DNA of 64,000 bases from Dichotomocladium elegans (GCA_025716815.1 JAIXMN010000011.1:806001-870000), one strand, 5' to 3'; shown: positions 1-11,607, counted from the stretch's first letter. A program made the numbers and translations. Notes: generated by a model from the letters alone, not told the origin.

Positions 1-60
1 TATAGGCGACGTCGTAGGGTGGCGATATTTCGTTATTGCCATGAAGCCGATCGGTCTTAC

Positions 61-170
61 AGTCTGTAGAGGATGGTGGTCTTGCCTGCATTATCGAGGC
101 CTACGATGATGATCTTGACGGGGGCTTTCGAAAACAAGCGACTCCACAGATTACTGAATATAATGCCCAT
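61..170 (-). CDS. ARL5-like small GTPase, first exon only (partial)
   Basis: The minus strand opens with ATG at 170 and encodes 36 residues beginning MGIIFSNLW, followed by a Walker A P-loop GLDNAGKT and then ILYR. Glycine 2 is a likely N-myristoylation site, as in ARF/ARL proteins that cycle on Golgi membranes. The run [17 protein letters not shown] is closest, from memory, to ARL5 rather than ARF1 or ARL8. The exon ends at a GTAAG donor at 60-56. No acceptor AG follows before the window edge, so switch I, switch II and the rest of the protein lie outside. Assignment to the ARF/ARL family is firm; the ARL5 subgroup is an inference from 36 residues. Confidence 0.8.
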
Positions 171-474
171 GCTGTGCTAAATAGGAATAGAAAAAAAGAA
201 ATCTGAGATAGACAGGCTGTTTCCTGTTGAAGATATCGACGGGTGTTAGGGGGAGGGGATTTTATTTGGGAAAAGAAGAGCGAGGAAGTAAAACTTAAAT
301 CAGGTCCAGCTGTATGGAATTGAACAAAAAGTACACACACAAAAAAGTCTATATAACACAAATGGAGAAAAGAGGAGGAGCTTTCTTCTGCCATGCACTG
401 TTTCGAGTGCAAATAGGTAAGGCAGGGAAGAGATGGAGAGTCTGCTTGAAAGTGAACGTAGTGTTGTTGCGCTT
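171..474. other. Intergenic: ARL-like 5' flank and F-box gene 3' flank
   Basis: This stretch lies between the start of the ARL-like gene and the stop of the F-box gene. Short open frames on both strands show no family resemblance. I see no RNA gene or mobile element. Confidence 0.6.
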
Positions 475-1428
475 CTACGCTTTTGCGGGAGGATGAATGC
501 TTGATCTCAAGACGATCATGTCGGTAAACATATCAGCTGCGTCATTATTATTATCATCTTCCACGTCTGAAGACGGCTCAACCTGGATCTGCGGCTTGTT
601 AGCAATTGACCATTGGGTTGTATGGTCCTTTTTCAGATCAAAACCCTTGGCGGCAGCGGGGAGGAGGCAGACCCGTTCGAGTGCCGAACATTGGTCCATG
701 AGTTCCGCCACGTGCCGCCGTGACCAAGACCGGCGAGTGGCAAGGGTGAGGGAGGCGAGTTTGAGCGGAGCAGCAGCAGCAGCAGCCCGCTTTTTGAGTT
801 CTTTGAGGAAGGTGCGAGCGTGAATATGAATCTGGCAGCCGAGGACCAGCTCCGTGAGATTCGGACTGATAGCGAGGAGTTCAGCAAGTTGACGGGCATC
901 AATGGCGGCATAGTTGGGTTGCTCCGCTGCACCGATGAGCTCGAGACGGCGGAGTCGCAATGGAGAGGGACCATGTTTTTGAAGTTTGAAAGCATGGTTT
1001 GACAAGGTCGTCCACCCGCAAAGAGCAAGATCTTCAAGTTGATGGCAATTTTGCAAGAGATAGCGCACAACATTATCGCGGACACCCCAAATTTGAATGG
1101 ACTTGATGTGAGCGACATGCGGCTGGATCAATGCCTCGAGGTCGGCGAGCTGCCAAAGCGACATAGCGTATGCAGTTGTTGTTGATGATGACGATGACGA
1201 CGATAATGGTGTTGTTGCTGTTTTTGATGATGGTGGTGATGAGGATGGTTGAAGTTTGAGGCAGCGCCAGTGGGATGGGTGATCGCAGAAATGACGTAGC
1301 TTTCGAGAAACGAGACGCGCAATAGCAAGGTCTGCGAGTGATAGATGTGAGACGATGTGCCATAAGATTTCCGGTGGTAGGTCCGTAAGCAATAGATGGC
1401 GACGAAGCGAGGTGGTGGCGCAAGACAT
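475..1428 (-). CDS. F-box protein with leucine-rich C-terminal region
   Basis: This intronless frame encodes 317 residues. Residues about 14-60 form an F-box: LTDLPPEILWHIVSHLSLADL, then ARLVSRKLRHFC and the closing tryptophan of HPSHWRCL. F-box proteins bind SKP1 and present substrates to an SCF ubiquitin ligase. A serine/threonine linker (about 65-85) is followed by irregular leucine-rich stretches (LEDLALCGW, LTELVLGC, LASLTLATRR) that fit an LRR-type substrate arm. The C-terminus is acidic and asparagine-rich. The ATG at 1428 is the first in frame and gives a complete F-box. The substrate cannot be inferred. Confidence 0.8.
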   Translation of the reverse strand: MSCATTSLRRHLLLTDLPPEILWHIVSHLSLADLAIARLVSRKLRHFCDHPSHWRCLKLQPSSSPPSSKTATTPLSSSSSSSTTTAYAMSLWQLADLEALIQPHVAHIKSIQIWGVRDNVVRYLLQNCHQLEDLALCGWTTLSNHAFKLQKHGPSPLRLRRLELIGAAEQPNYAAIDARQLAELLAISPNLTELVLGCQIHIHARTFLKELKKRAAAAAAPLKLASLTLATRRSWSRRHVAELMDQCSALERVCLLPAAAKGFDLKKDHTTQWSIANKPQIQVEPSSDVEDDNNNDAADMFTDMIVLRSSIHPPAKA

Positions 1429-3937
1429 CGTGTTGTATATATCCGAAGAACGAAAAAGCGATTAATTTTAAGGAGGGGGTTGGAATTCTTCTTGCTTTTA
1501 TACCCCACAGAGCAGCGGTGGTAATCGCGGCCCAGCCCGAGGGAACAAGCCTTCCAATTGCCCATCGTTTCTCTGTTCAACTTGACAGACCGAGCCCGGA
1601 TCCACCGCAGGTAATAATTATCGTACTTTACCCTTTCTATCTTCTTCGTGCCTTTTGGTATTTGATATTAAAAACATACAAATCCTCGCGAAATCATCCT
1701 GATATATCGCTCGGCGATAAGCATTGTTCCAACGGGGATTTCCATCTACCGACCCCCTACCCATTCTCATGCATCACCGGCAGCATCCAATACACACAAT
1801 CATCTTTGCTTTGACTTTCACAACACGACCATCTCGTGTCAAAATTGCATGTTGTGCTACAGCTATAAAGTGTATTATGGACCAATATCATGGGGAACAG
1901 CGAGTGTAGCATTTTTATTTTATTGCTGATGACCCCCTTTTAGAAGAACACAGTCTTATATATTGGGCAAGGGACATCTTTATTGATATTACATGGATTG
2001 TCTGTACTATTTCTTCAACCCCCCTCCAAACCTGGATAGCTGACATCGGCTTGAACCGACGCTGCTGCTCATGTAATAAGACAAGATACTGCTTTCTTTG
2101 CGGAAGAATGATTATGTTTGTTTGTAATGCTGTAGCAGCCCAAAAGAGTATTTCGGTCAGTCTTCTGTAGAACGGCTGACGACGATTCTTTTTTTCTTGG
2201 CAGCAGATCTGGAACAGCAACAACAAACACATCCATAAGAAGAAAACGCTATAAAGCTGCATGCGTATGCACTCTCGTGAAGATGGGCTCTGTGATCTCA
2301 TTTGCGTGGGACAACGGATGCCGGTTGATCTTCCCTTTTCGGGTCCTCGACCCGTCAATGTAAACAAGGAAAACATAACTACTTGAGCGACTCTAGACCA
2401 TTCAAGGCTAGGCGAATCGGCAGCATCTACCAATGGATAATATTTAACGAAAGGCGACTTGCGAGTGGCTTTTCTTCCCTCAAGGGGGGGATGTGCTGTT
2501 AACTCTCTCAACCATGCCTGTTTATTTGTATAGCATACGTATTGTAAGAAATACCTCCTCTCTCACACTTAAAATCTTAGCCGCGTGCTTCGTATATTGA
2601 ACATGTCTGTGCTTTTTTATTATCATTATTATTTCAGTCTGCAACATGGAGTTGCTTACTACACACGCCAAGAAACGAGTCATTTGGAAGCGTCAATAAC
2701 CTGTTCTTTCAAGTTTGCTAGCTCATCGAATAACAAAGCAAGAAAAAAAAAGAGGTGAGATTTGCAAGGTGTGCATATCAGATGATGAGAGAATACAAGT
2801 ATATAATCCCTACTCCCTAACAATCCTCACAAGGGGAACGCCAGATGGTCATGTTTGTTCCGTTCAGTAAACAGATTGACTGTCAATCGCTCCCCCGCCA
2901 TAAGCATACTGGGCCGGCGATGCGCGCACTTGACACAAACATGGAGAAGAGCGGAGAGAATCAAGTACACAGCAATTTGTCCAATTGCCCGGTGTTCCCC
3001 TTGTTTCTTTTGAAGGCTATTAGACAGAGATGAACATTACAGAATGAATGAGTTATTCCAGATTGCGTAGTATTATTATTATACCCAGGCGACCGTTGTA
3101 ATCTATCTCTATGGGGTTTCCTTGATCTCTCCCCGTGACCCGACATGGCAGGCGTGATGATAGAGGTTTAAGGCGCTGACAGTGTGACGTCAATATTCCT
3201 TTTCGTTTAATATTGACTCATGATGCTTAAATTAATTTGATCCATTATTGGTATGTGGTCTCAATAAAGTATTGCTCATCTTGCACGCATGCACACATTC
3301 GTGCAGCACAATAACGCATATCTTTTTCATACGAGTTACTTTTTCGCCCCGCATGCTGGGTGGCTGAGTATCAAAAATTAGCAAACGATCGGGATTGGCT
3401 ACCGGATCAGATGAGCGTTGACAACAATAGGAAATTCGACTCAATTTGGCGACATGTTTCCCATCCGCCGGTTAGTTGAGTGATCTTTCTCGCCAAAGTA
3501 AAAAAAAAAAAGACGGAGAGGAGAGGACATAGTTCTGTAGATACAAGTGCCGGCGCTACGAGATCACAGAAGTAGGATACTGGGAATCATCATCGCGTAG
3601 AATAACCAGGACCAGAATAAAAAGAGCGGATACGCTGCACAAATAGCCAAGCAAAGCAAAATAGGGTTTACATCCCACCCGTACGAGGCGATTGAGACGT
3701 TGAGGACCAAAAGCTAGTAGCCTACACACCATTCCAAACTTTCCAGTAGGTGTCTATCAGCGCCTAGGGTGTCTGAGGACCATGTTTCTAACCGTGGGGC
3801 AGGAGAAAAAGGGACATCTCCCCCCTTCCGTTCCCTCTTACCCTAATTCGATATCAGTGTGTGTGCGTGTGTTCGTTCCTCTTCCTCCTCTTTACCTCCT
3901 ACTTCCGTCTGAACAGTAACAAAAGACAATCGCCCCT
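1429..3937. other. 2.5-kb intergenic region without a supported gene
   Basis: The longest frame is 1915-2511 on the minus strand (198 codons), with one hydrophobic stretch but no recognisable domain or convincing splice partners; I treat it as chance. An A tract lies at about 3500. The T/C-rich stretch at 3800-3930 is probably promoter and leader of the Sel1 gene. No tRNA B-box was seen. Confidence 0.5.
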
Positions 3938-5797
3938 ATGTCCGTTCCTTTTTCGAGTATATTTCCACGTTCACGATTCATCCTTCAAAAGTGGAATCAC
4001 AGACGCCATTACAGCTCCCCTTCTTCTCTTATGGTTGAAAACGCCTCTGACGCAACCTCCATTTCCAACCGCATCATTGCACCTTTGCAACCCGATCGCT
4101 CCCTCGATGCGCACCAATTGTTTAAACACGGCACACAGTATTTGTTCGGTCGCAGGGGGACGCCCAAAAACCCGAGCTTAGCTATCGAGTATTACAGAGC
4201 AGCAGCAGCAGCTGCTGCTGCTGCCCAGTCCCATTCCATCTCTGCAGCCGCTGAGGGAGTCCTAGGTTTTTGCTATGAATTTGGCCTCGGTGTCGCCGCT
4301 GATTTTGTCGAAGCCGAGCGGGCATACACGACTGCTGCCAAAGCCGGTGATGGTCTGGCTATGGCGCGGCTGTCTTTTCTACGCAAGTATGGCCGTCCAA
4401 ACGTAGCCATTGACCGAGCAGAGGCCGCTGAATGGGCCTCCCGATTAAAACGGATCGACGACCCTGTGCGGTGGATCATCGAGGCGGCGACCATCGACGG
4501 CGATAGCTCCGCACAGTATGTGCTGGGGGTTTGCTACCACGATGGTGTTGGTATGCCCAAGGACGAGCATGCGGCCTTTCGGTGGTACAAGGCTAGCGCA
4601 GATCAAGGCAATCCACGGGGTCAGGGTATCCTAGGCTACTGCTACGGCGAAGGATTTGGTGTCGCGCAAGACGACGTTGAGGCGATGCGCTGGTATCGCC
4701 GCGCGGCAGACCAAGGCGAGACGGTCGCGATCTATAATGTCGGCTACTGCTATGAAGACGGCATCGGTGTCCAGCAGGATGTCCACGAGGCCGTCAGGTG
4801 GTACCTCCGCTCGGCTAATCTGGGGAACGCCTTTGCACAGAATTCTCTCGGCTACTGTTACGAAGACGGCATTGGTGTCGACCAGGATTTAGCCTTAGCG
4901 GCTCTCTGGTACGAGCGCTCAGCAAAGCAGGGATATCCATGGGCGCAATGCAACCTTGGCTATTGCTTCCAGAATGGTATCGGCATCGACAAGGATGAAA
5001 CGAGCGGGGTCTACTGGTACCGCAAGGCAGCCGTCCAGGGCCACGCCCGCGCACAGCACAACCTCGGATTCTGTTATCAGAACGGTATTGGGATCGAGAA
5101 GAACGAGAAAGAAGCAATCAAATGGTATCGCCGTTCAGCCGAACGCGGGAACATCTTTGCGTACCATTCGCTTGGCTACTGCTATCAGAACGGCATCGGA
5201 GTAGCGCCAAACCCGCAGGAGGCAGTCTTTTGGTATTATTTGTCCGCTGAGGAAAACCATGCCCCTGCGCAGCTGTCATTAGGATACTGCTACCGCAACG
5301 GTGTAGGCGTTCCCAAGAACGAACGTGAGGCTGTCAAATGGTTCCGGCGGTCTGCGGAGCAGGGAAATGCGCTGGCTCAAAATTCGCTCGGTTTCTGTTA
5401 TGAGGAAGGGCTGGGCGTCAAGAAGGATTTGGCCCCGGCCGTATACTGGTACCACAAAGCAGCCTCCCAAGGTAACCCCTGGGCTCAATGCAATCTAGGC
5501 TTCTGCTATGCGAATGGGATCGGTGTCCCAAAGGACGATGTGAAGGCTGTGAAGTGGTATAGAAAAGCTGCCTCGCAGAATCATGGACGTGCTCTCGATA
5601 AGCTTGGTATCCATTTCCAGAGCGGACTGGGAGTTGAGCAAGATTTTGAAGCTGCCTTCGCATATTTTAAACTAGCAGCGGAGCAGAAACACGTATCCGG
5701 CATATATCATCTGGCCAATTGCTACGAAAAGGGCATTGGTTGCGCTGTGGACCTTGAGCAGGCCACAATCTTATTTGAGCGAGCTGCAGCAGGTTAG
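3938..5797 (+). CDS. Sel1-like repeat (SLR) protein, 13 repeats
   Basis: The intronless frame encodes 619 residues. From about residue 95 to the end it is built of 13 tandem Sel1-like repeats of about 36 residues, each with the signature [LV]G[YF]CYxxGxGVxxD followed by AxxWYxxAAxQG. SLR solenoids, relatives of SEL1L/Hrd3 and Chs4/Skt5, act as protein-binding scaffolds. The first 31 residues lack acidic residues and are rich in Arg, Ser and aromatics, with RRHYSS resembling a mitochondrial presequence cleavage site. A second in-frame ATG (codon 32, at 4031) directly follows and would give a protein without it. No transmembrane segment or catalytic domain is visible. A run of eight or more alanines lies just before the repeats. 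Partner and pathway are unknown. Confidence 0.88.
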   Translation: MSVPFSSIFPRSRFILQKWNHRRHYSSPSSLMVENASDATSISNRIIAPLQPDRSLDAHQLFKHGTQYLFGRRGTPKNPSLAIEYYRAAAAAAAAAQSHSISAAAEGVLGFCYEFGLGVAADFVEAERAYTTAAKAGDGLAMARLSFLRKYGRPNVAIDRAEAAEWASRLKRIDDPVRWIIEAATIDGDSSAQYVLGVCYHDGVGMPKDEHAAFRWYKASADQGNPRGQGILGYCYGEGFGVAQDDVEAMRWYRRAADQGETVAIYNVGYCYEDGIGVQQDVHEAVRWYLRSANLGNAFAQNSLGYCYEDGIGVDQDLALAALWYERSAKQGYPWAQCNLGYCFQNGIGIDKDETSGVYWYRKAAVQGHARAQHNLGFCYQNGIGIEKNEKEAIKWYRRSAERGNIFAYHSLGYCYQNGIGVAPNPQEAVFWYYLSAEENHAPAQLSLGYCYRNGVGVPKNEREAVKWFRRSAEQGNALAQNSLGFCYEEGLGVKKDLAPAVYWYHKAASQGNPWAQCNLGFCYANGIGVPKDDVKAVKWYRKAASQNHGRALDKLGIHFQSGLGVEQDFEAAFAYFKLAAEQKHVSGIYHLANCYEKGIGCAVDLEQATILFERAAAG

Positions 5798-7179
5798 TGG
5801 ACAGTCGAAAAGCGCAAGTTATACATAATGAAATCAACTGGGATTGTTTTAGCCGGCTGTCCCAACTCGCATGAGCGTTTACGGCGATTACTCGTCCGAG
5901 TGTGCTTGCCCTCAAGCACTAGTTCCATGTCAGACGACGATCTCCTGTATAATGGGCTCATCCGTGGTCGATGTGCACCCGCGGCATAGAGCATTTCATA
6001 TGTCGCATTTCATATTACAGTATACTTCATTCTTTCGCATACATGTCCAGCTTTACAGTACAACCAGCCTCTTGTTTCTTCTTCCCAGACATTTCTTTTA
6101 CATACATCCGTCCATAATCATTAATAAAGCAGTGAAGTCTGATTCCCCCCCCCCCCGAGCTTGAAGCATGATATACTGAGATATCGAGCCAAGCCCGCTC
6201 CATTTAACGTACTTATGCGCAGCAGTACGACCACATTATTTCTATCTCGACTATAAAAATGAGACAGAACAACAGGGATTGCGTTTACAACCAGAAACCG
6301 AAAGAAAAGTACGTAGCCGACTGTAGGAATGCAGCTGTATTTCCTTTGCCCGTTGTTAACGATAAAGGATACCAGACTCACAGTTCCGGTGCTGCGCTCC
6401 TATGTATCATGGCTGCTGTTGTCTGTCTGCCCGTCAGGTATATGCAGCGATCATCAACAGCACCGTGAGCCTGCAGCATACGTTACAAGTGGACAGAACA
6501 TAGCGAACGCGATCTTTTCTTTTTAAGCGGTCCAGCAGCTGCAACCATTGTATCAACAGCAAGTAGTATTGTATGATCCACATTTCACTTTGTAAAGATC
6601 GCTTGCAGAAGCCGTGTCGTTGCCGTCAAAAGCATGCAGCAAAAGCTGTTTTTTTATTTTCATGCAGTTGCGACTTGCTGTGTATACATACCCGCTGATG
6701 CTTCCGTTAAGAAGAACTCCCAATGGAGAGGAGTGGGGCGGGGGTTGGGAGAATTAGGGGAAAGGCCGCCTTGTAGTATTGTCCATAAGCATCCCTTACA
6801 ACGTGGGTACCATCGCTGTATACAACGAGTAGCAGCCGGGATATAAGCCAACGAGCAGAACGTGGAATGGAATCATTGCGAGTGGGTGATATATGCAAGT
6901 TTGTTAGTAGTGCTAAGTCATGAATCATTGCTTGGATCTGCGGCATCTTGATACCCTGATCATCATTCAAGCAAACCCTCCTCACCCGCTTCGTCTTCAT
7001 GAAAAGCATGGCATAACAAAATAACAAGCGCTGCGTGGGCAGGAATGGACCAAAAAAAAAAAAAGTGCCTTATTTCATGTGAAAATCATTAGTTCATATT
7101 GACGTTCTCCAGCTTTGCCTTTTTGCTTTCCTTCCCCCCCCCACTCCCTCTTTTTTTTTTTTTTATTAAGCAATATATA
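5798..7179. other. Intergenic region with a C12 tract
   Basis: This holds the 3' flank of the Sel1 gene and the 5' flank of the next gene. A run of 12 C lies at 6145-6156 and an A tract at about 7051. Small frames at 6259-6526 and 6634-7027 occur on both strands and look like chance. A T-rich tract runs to within 20 bases of the next start codon. Confidence 0.5.
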
Positions 7180-7923
7180 ATGAGCGATGCACTCGACATG
7201 TCGACGGCTTCAATGATTTCGCAGCAGTCCTCGCGTAGTATGGCAGACAGCCAAGATCTTCAAAGCTCCTCGCACTCGTCATCGCTTCCATCTCCTCCTT
7301 CCCCGCGGTCGCTCATAATGGCCGATTCTGAGCCCAGAAGAAGCATGACTGTACCCTTTCCCGAAAGCTTAGAGAACCAACCACTGCCGCCGTCGCCGCC
7401 GCCGCCGCCGCCGTCACGTCCTTTGGGAAGTACGGCATGGGCTGTGATTCGGTCGAGTGCGAGCACCATTGCCAATCATGTGTTTCGCGACAATAACCTT
7501 CCGCTACTCGTCAACGCGATATACCATCTTGCTGCCGCGCGCCAGCTCCTCCAACGTCCGGCGAGTACCATGGACCGATATGTGTACATCCCTGTATCGC
7601 AGCAGAAGCACAAGAGCGCTTTGGCAGCCACGTCCCTCGCGACGGATGCGCTAAGGATGGTGGGTGCCATGCACCTTGCCCTCGGTGTGCTGGCCGGCCT
7701 GGTACTCAAGGAGCGACGTATAGGCGCCGAGCGCCAGGCTCTCCTTGTCCTCACGCTGGCGTCTGTTGGACAGGCATGGGCACATGCCAGGGGATATTAC
7801 GAGTCGTCGAGGAATTATACCCTCAAAGCGCTCCAAGAGATTGGGACCCTTGATACGATGGTCATGCTGATCTCGGGTATTGCCTGGTCGAAGACGGTAC
7901 GGCGGACAGGACGCTGGCTCTAA
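7180..7923 (+). CDS. Unknown integral membrane protein
   Basis: The frame from ATG 7180 encodes 247 residues. The open frame extends upstream, but that part is translated poly-pyrimidine leader (PPPLPLFFFF), so I start at the ATG just after the T tract. Residues 1-90 are Ser-rich with a polyproline run (PPSPPPPPPSRP). The C-terminal 150 residues carry several hydrophobic helices (VGAMHLALGVLAGLVL, LLVLTLASVGQAWAHA, MVMLISGIAW), suggesting three or four membrane passes. I do not recognise the family; ERG28-like proteins were considered but no diagnostic motif matches. A CA microsatellite begins 28 bp past the stop. Confidence 0.65.
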   Translation: MSDALDMSTASMISQQSSRSMADSQDLQSSSHSSSLPSPPSPRSLIMADSEPRRSMTVPFPESLENQPLPPSPPPPPPSRPLGSTAWAVIRSSASTIANHVFRDNNLPLLVNAIYHLAAARQLLQRPASTMDRYVYIPVSQQKHKSALAATSLATDALRMVGAMHLALGVLAGLVLKERRIGAERQALLVLTLASVGQAWAHARGYYESSRNYTLKALQEIGTLDTMVMLISGIAWSKTVRRTGRWL

Positions 7924-7949
7924 TAATGCCCCTTTCCCCCCCCCACCCT

Positions 7950-7951
<2 letters not shown>

Positions 7952-7981
<30 letters not shown>
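7952..7981. repeat. (CA)15 microsatellite
   Basis: A perfect dinucleotide tract lies just downstream of the membrane-protein stop codon, preceded by a C-rich run. It is probably in the 3' UTR. Confidence 0.95.
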
Positions 7982-7985
<4 letters not shown>

Positions 7986-9014
7986 CTTCGCCGGTTTCTG
8001 TTCTTGTAGTCATCACAGACAGACAACAGTACGTAGTAATAAAGCCTTGGCATGAAAACAAAAGCGTCTGCGGCCATCCCTTTCCTTTTTTATTAAGCCG
8101 AAGGCGGGACGAGACCTTGGTGAATGTGATAGTAAAGGATCGTTGCATCGGGCGAGACGATCGCAAGCGTCAGCTTCCTGTTTTTTTTTTAGAAAAAAGA
8201 AAAAAGAAAAGGGTGAAGTTGTGAGCTTATAAGTCGATATATAGCACGGCAAGTTTCTTACCCAAGTGTTCCTCGTTCATGTATGGTGTTGGAAAGACCA
8301 GCATTCTGCAAAGCAGCAAAGTAGGAAGAAAGACTGGAAAGGCGAGAGAGAGAGGTTCACATGATATTTCCAAATACAGGGACGCTTTCGTTGACTTGCC
8401 TGTTCATGGTTAAAGATGAAGTGTCCTGATGGACAGGAAAAATGACTAGTCGATGATCCGTCTATAGATATATATATATTGGAGAGTGAGTCATTGCTTG
8501 CCTTTTTTTTTTTTTCCTCAAAATTGGGATTGCTTATACAGGCGTGTCGGGTTCATGCGCCACAAGAACACTGGCGGATAGCGCTTCAACAGGAACCACA
8601 TGCACTTGTTTCCACATCTTCACTACGGTGCGTATCTGTCAGCGGATGGATAGATCGGACACGGAAGGGAAATCCATACCGAGCACCAAATCAAGATATA
8701 CTTGCTTTAAGAGAGGCCATTGGCGCGGGTGGGTCGCCAACTCAATATCCCTCAGCTACGGCTGCCTTCTTAATCTGGAGGTCCAACAGCGATGACTTCC
8801 CGGAACGGACTTACCGTATTTTCCAACATGAAAAAGAAGAACAAAAGGCGACGCGGGGCGCGGTCCCGCAATCAAAAAATTTATTATTTTCACCACCGCG
8901 CTTCTTTCTGCTATGGACATTGGAAATGGAATAGAATGAACAATGATGGTAGGTTTAATAGTAGTATTGAAAAGATGCCGAATCAATAAGAAAAAAAAGG
9001 GATGTCTATAATCT
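7982..9014. other. Intergenic, no supported gene
   Basis: This region separates the membrane-protein gene from the 3' end of ENP2. It contains T/A tracts (about 8180 and 8505) and a short AT repeat (about 8468). A 151-codon frame at 8479-8934 has no recognisable domain. The 8540-8790 part has a more even base composition than its flanks and could be a non-coding RNA, but I find no diagnostic motif. Confidence 0.45.
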
Positions 9015-11229
9015 TCACCGGCGAGGAGGACCTCGTCTGCGTCGGTTTTGTGGGGTAAAAGACATCTCCATACCACCCATCGCAGTCCTTGATACTCGGT
9101 GGCCTTCGTTTCGTCGTTGGGACTGCTCCGATTTAAGTCGATCGCCAAATGATTTTTTACCTTCTTTTCTGCTCGACATTCGGCCGCCTTCTGAACCCAT
9201 ACGCATCTCCAGAGAACGTTTCTGCTTCTTATTGTTGCTGCTCTTGTCGTTGTTCTTCTGCTTGTTAGATGTGTCATATGCACCTGTACGAATCTTGGTC
9301 TGTGCAGTCTTTGTTGAACGCACATGGAGACCACGCTCTTTGCGAATCTGAGACACCAGATCATCTTCACTGTCACTGCCAGAAATGCGATCGCTATCAT
9401 CGGAGTCATCCTGTTCCACCGATTCTTCTTCCTCTTCTTCGTCATCCGAAGATGCAGCTTGGCGTTTTTGCTATGAAACGAGAGAAAGGACGCATAAACA
9501 ACCTTTGTCCAAGCACAAACCCGATTTTCGCTATGGTTATACTCACATTGTGGGTAGGATGCAGAAGGAGGTACTCTTTGGATTCGGTATCGACCTGGAA
9601 CTCAGGATCCTCGAACATGCCCTTGAAACGGTCGTCCTGTAACAGCTCCTCGCCACCTGCCTTCTTGTTCTTGCCAGACATAAGTTTCTTGGCCACATCT
9701 TTGTTGACCGCAGGCATCTTATTGTTGACACGGATACGCGAGCCACGTTCTTTTTCGATCTTTTCGCGCACAGTCTTCGCCTTGTACTCGTCGTAAGCGA
9801 AGGGATTGGCAATGAGCTTGGCCTTCTCATAGAGTCGGAAGTCGACAAAGAAACCATGCATGTATGCTTTAAGGACATTGGTGCCCATGAGATGATCGAG
9901 GCCAAGCAGCGAAAGTTCCTTCCGCGTGACGAACTTGTACTCGTCGTAGACGTCTCTGTTCGGATTCTCCTCCATCTCTTCGGTGATATTATCCAAGAAG
10001 GATGCCCAGCGGGGCGCAGGACCAAGTTGTGGGATGTAATAAGCGCCCATCTGTATACCCTCCTGTGCTGTGAAGATGAGGCCACTATTTTCAACGAGAC
10101 AGACATCATTTATGTCGGTCTCAGGTTCGATGGAGGTGAAGTGCTTGCCGTTGTTTCGATCCCATATTTTGACGACCTTGTTGTCAGCAACAATCACCCG
10201 AGGAGCTTCCCCTTCGTGGAAGTTTATGCTCTTGATTGGTAGACCATATTGATGGTCTTTAACAAGGAAGGGTACGCTCGATCGGAGATCATAGAGAAGA
10301 GTGTGGCCCGTGGACGTACCGGCCGCCATCGTTAAACCATCTTCGCGGAACTTGAGAGCTGTGACCTGAAGCGAATCGGTCTGCCCGAGAGGAGTGGGGA
10401 CACGCATGTCAGACAGCAGACCAACGCGCGCGCGCGATCGAGGATCCCACAGTTCGACGGTTCCGTTCGACGTGCCAAAGCCAAACAGTTGATGTGCAGG
10501 GTTGATCTCCACTACGTTCACACCCTCAGTTGCATCGGTTTGGATCGAGGTTGAGAACCGGCCTTGCTCTAGATTAAGTCGATACACCTCTTGCGTCGAT
10601 GCAGTGATAAGAAGATCGCAAGAAGGGAAGTGATATGCTAAATCGCGGCCGTACTTTGGAATACGGGTTTTATAATGCACACCACCTTGTGTATGAAATT
10701 CGATCCATCGATCATTTTGCAAATGCACCGTTTTAGTCCAATCATCAGATAAAATCTGTTCAACAGTTCCTCAGCATACATTAGCTTAAGCCTGTCTTTC
10801 TTTTTTTTTTTCTCCACACCTCAATGCATAAATTCAATCCTCATTTTACCTCAAAATTAATATTTTCGGCATCGGTATGGCGCTCAAATTTCATTGACAT
10901 CTCGGCATACTCGTACACCCGCATCTGTGGTTTGTAGGTACCGGTTGCCATTACGTAATTGCCATCGCGGGTGGTTTTGATGCGATTGGACGCTTCAGGA
11001 AACTCAAAATCTTGGAGGAGTTCAACACGAGTGCGATACTCTAGAAATGATTCGTACAGATCGATTAATTCCTTCTTGCGCCAATTCGTCAGTGGAATAC
11101 GCTACCTTCATCCTTCTTTAAAGCTTTCTTTCTCTTTCTCACGATCCAATCGGGAATGGATCGTGATCCGAGGCCGCCTGAGACGGTGTATACTTTAACG
11201 CTGTTGGCGCTGGTCACTGGCAAAACCAT
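9015..11229 (-). CDS. ENP2: ENP2/NOL10, nucleolar WD40 protein of 18S rRNA maturation
   Basis: Four exons, minus strand: 11229-11106, 11040-10850, 10755-9547 and 9470-9015, giving 659 residues with all phases consistent. ENP2/NOL10 is an SSU-processome component in the nucleolus needed for early 18S pre-rRNA cleavage. The N-terminus MVLPVTSANSVKVYTVSG and the block YRTRVELLQDFEFPEASN closely follow yeast Enp2; exon 3 holds the beta-propeller (LQNDRWIEFHTQGG, KYGRDLAYHFPSCDL, YRLNLEQGRF). A NUC153 motif (DDRFKGMFEDPEF) lies near residue 480. The tail is acidic, then basic, ending in MEMSFTPQNRRRRGPPRR as in the family. Intron 1 (65 nt) was placed because joining at GTAGCG/TCTAG restores KKDEEYRTRV. 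The gene diverges from its upstream neighbour across a CT-rich promoter. Confidence 0.95.
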
Positions 11230-11607
11230 GGTTATCGAGGTATCTGCGTTAAATGGGGGTAAAAGAGTTGCACCCGGAACTGTCTAAAATTCAAAAATTT
11301 TCTGAGCTGGGTTTACCAAATCTGGAAATCATTTTCCCCCACCCCACCGCTTTGGCAAGGACCATTGCATTCTCCGACCGCTGCGTGCTCTCTCTCTCTC
11401 TCTCTCTCGCTCTCTCGCTCTCCAACTCCCCCCCCCCACTTATTTTCCGCAAACGGAAGGTGTGCAGACAGAGCGCCAATGTAAAGCGATCTACTGCGCC
11501 AAAACACCCCTCTCCCAAAGAGTTTACATTTGTGGTGCTGCGGCAGGTACGGTGTATGGAGTATAAAAATCAAAGAGAAGCGCTCGCATATCTTTATCCA
11601 ACGCTTG
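11230..11607. promoter_or_regulatory. Divergent promoter between ENP2 and an unknown gene
   Basis: The 378 bp between the two start codons must serve both transcription directions. It contains a pure CT/GA tract (11388-11421) and a C8 run just after it. No TATA box was identified with confidence. Confidence 0.5.
11388..11421. repeat. CT-rich simple repeat in a divergent promoter
   Basis: A nearly perfect (CT)n tract with two interspersed CG steps lies midway between two divergent genes. Confidence 0.85.

Noticed and set aside
1..60. Continuation of the ARL-like protein with HPTTSPI-like text
   Set aside because: No acceptor AG lies between the donor and the window edge, so this must be intron; the resemblance is chance.
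1915..2511. 198-codon minus-strand open frame
   Set aside because: No domain, odd composition, no splice partners and no conserved motif; such lengths arise by chance in this base composition.
4273..5663. Several 70-100 codon frames overlapping the Sel1 gene in other frames
   Set aside because: They are periodic shadows of the repeated coding sequence.
8479..8934. 151-codon plus-strand open frame near ENP2
   Set aside because: Starts in a poly-T tract and ends in an A/T-rich flank, without recognisable protein text.
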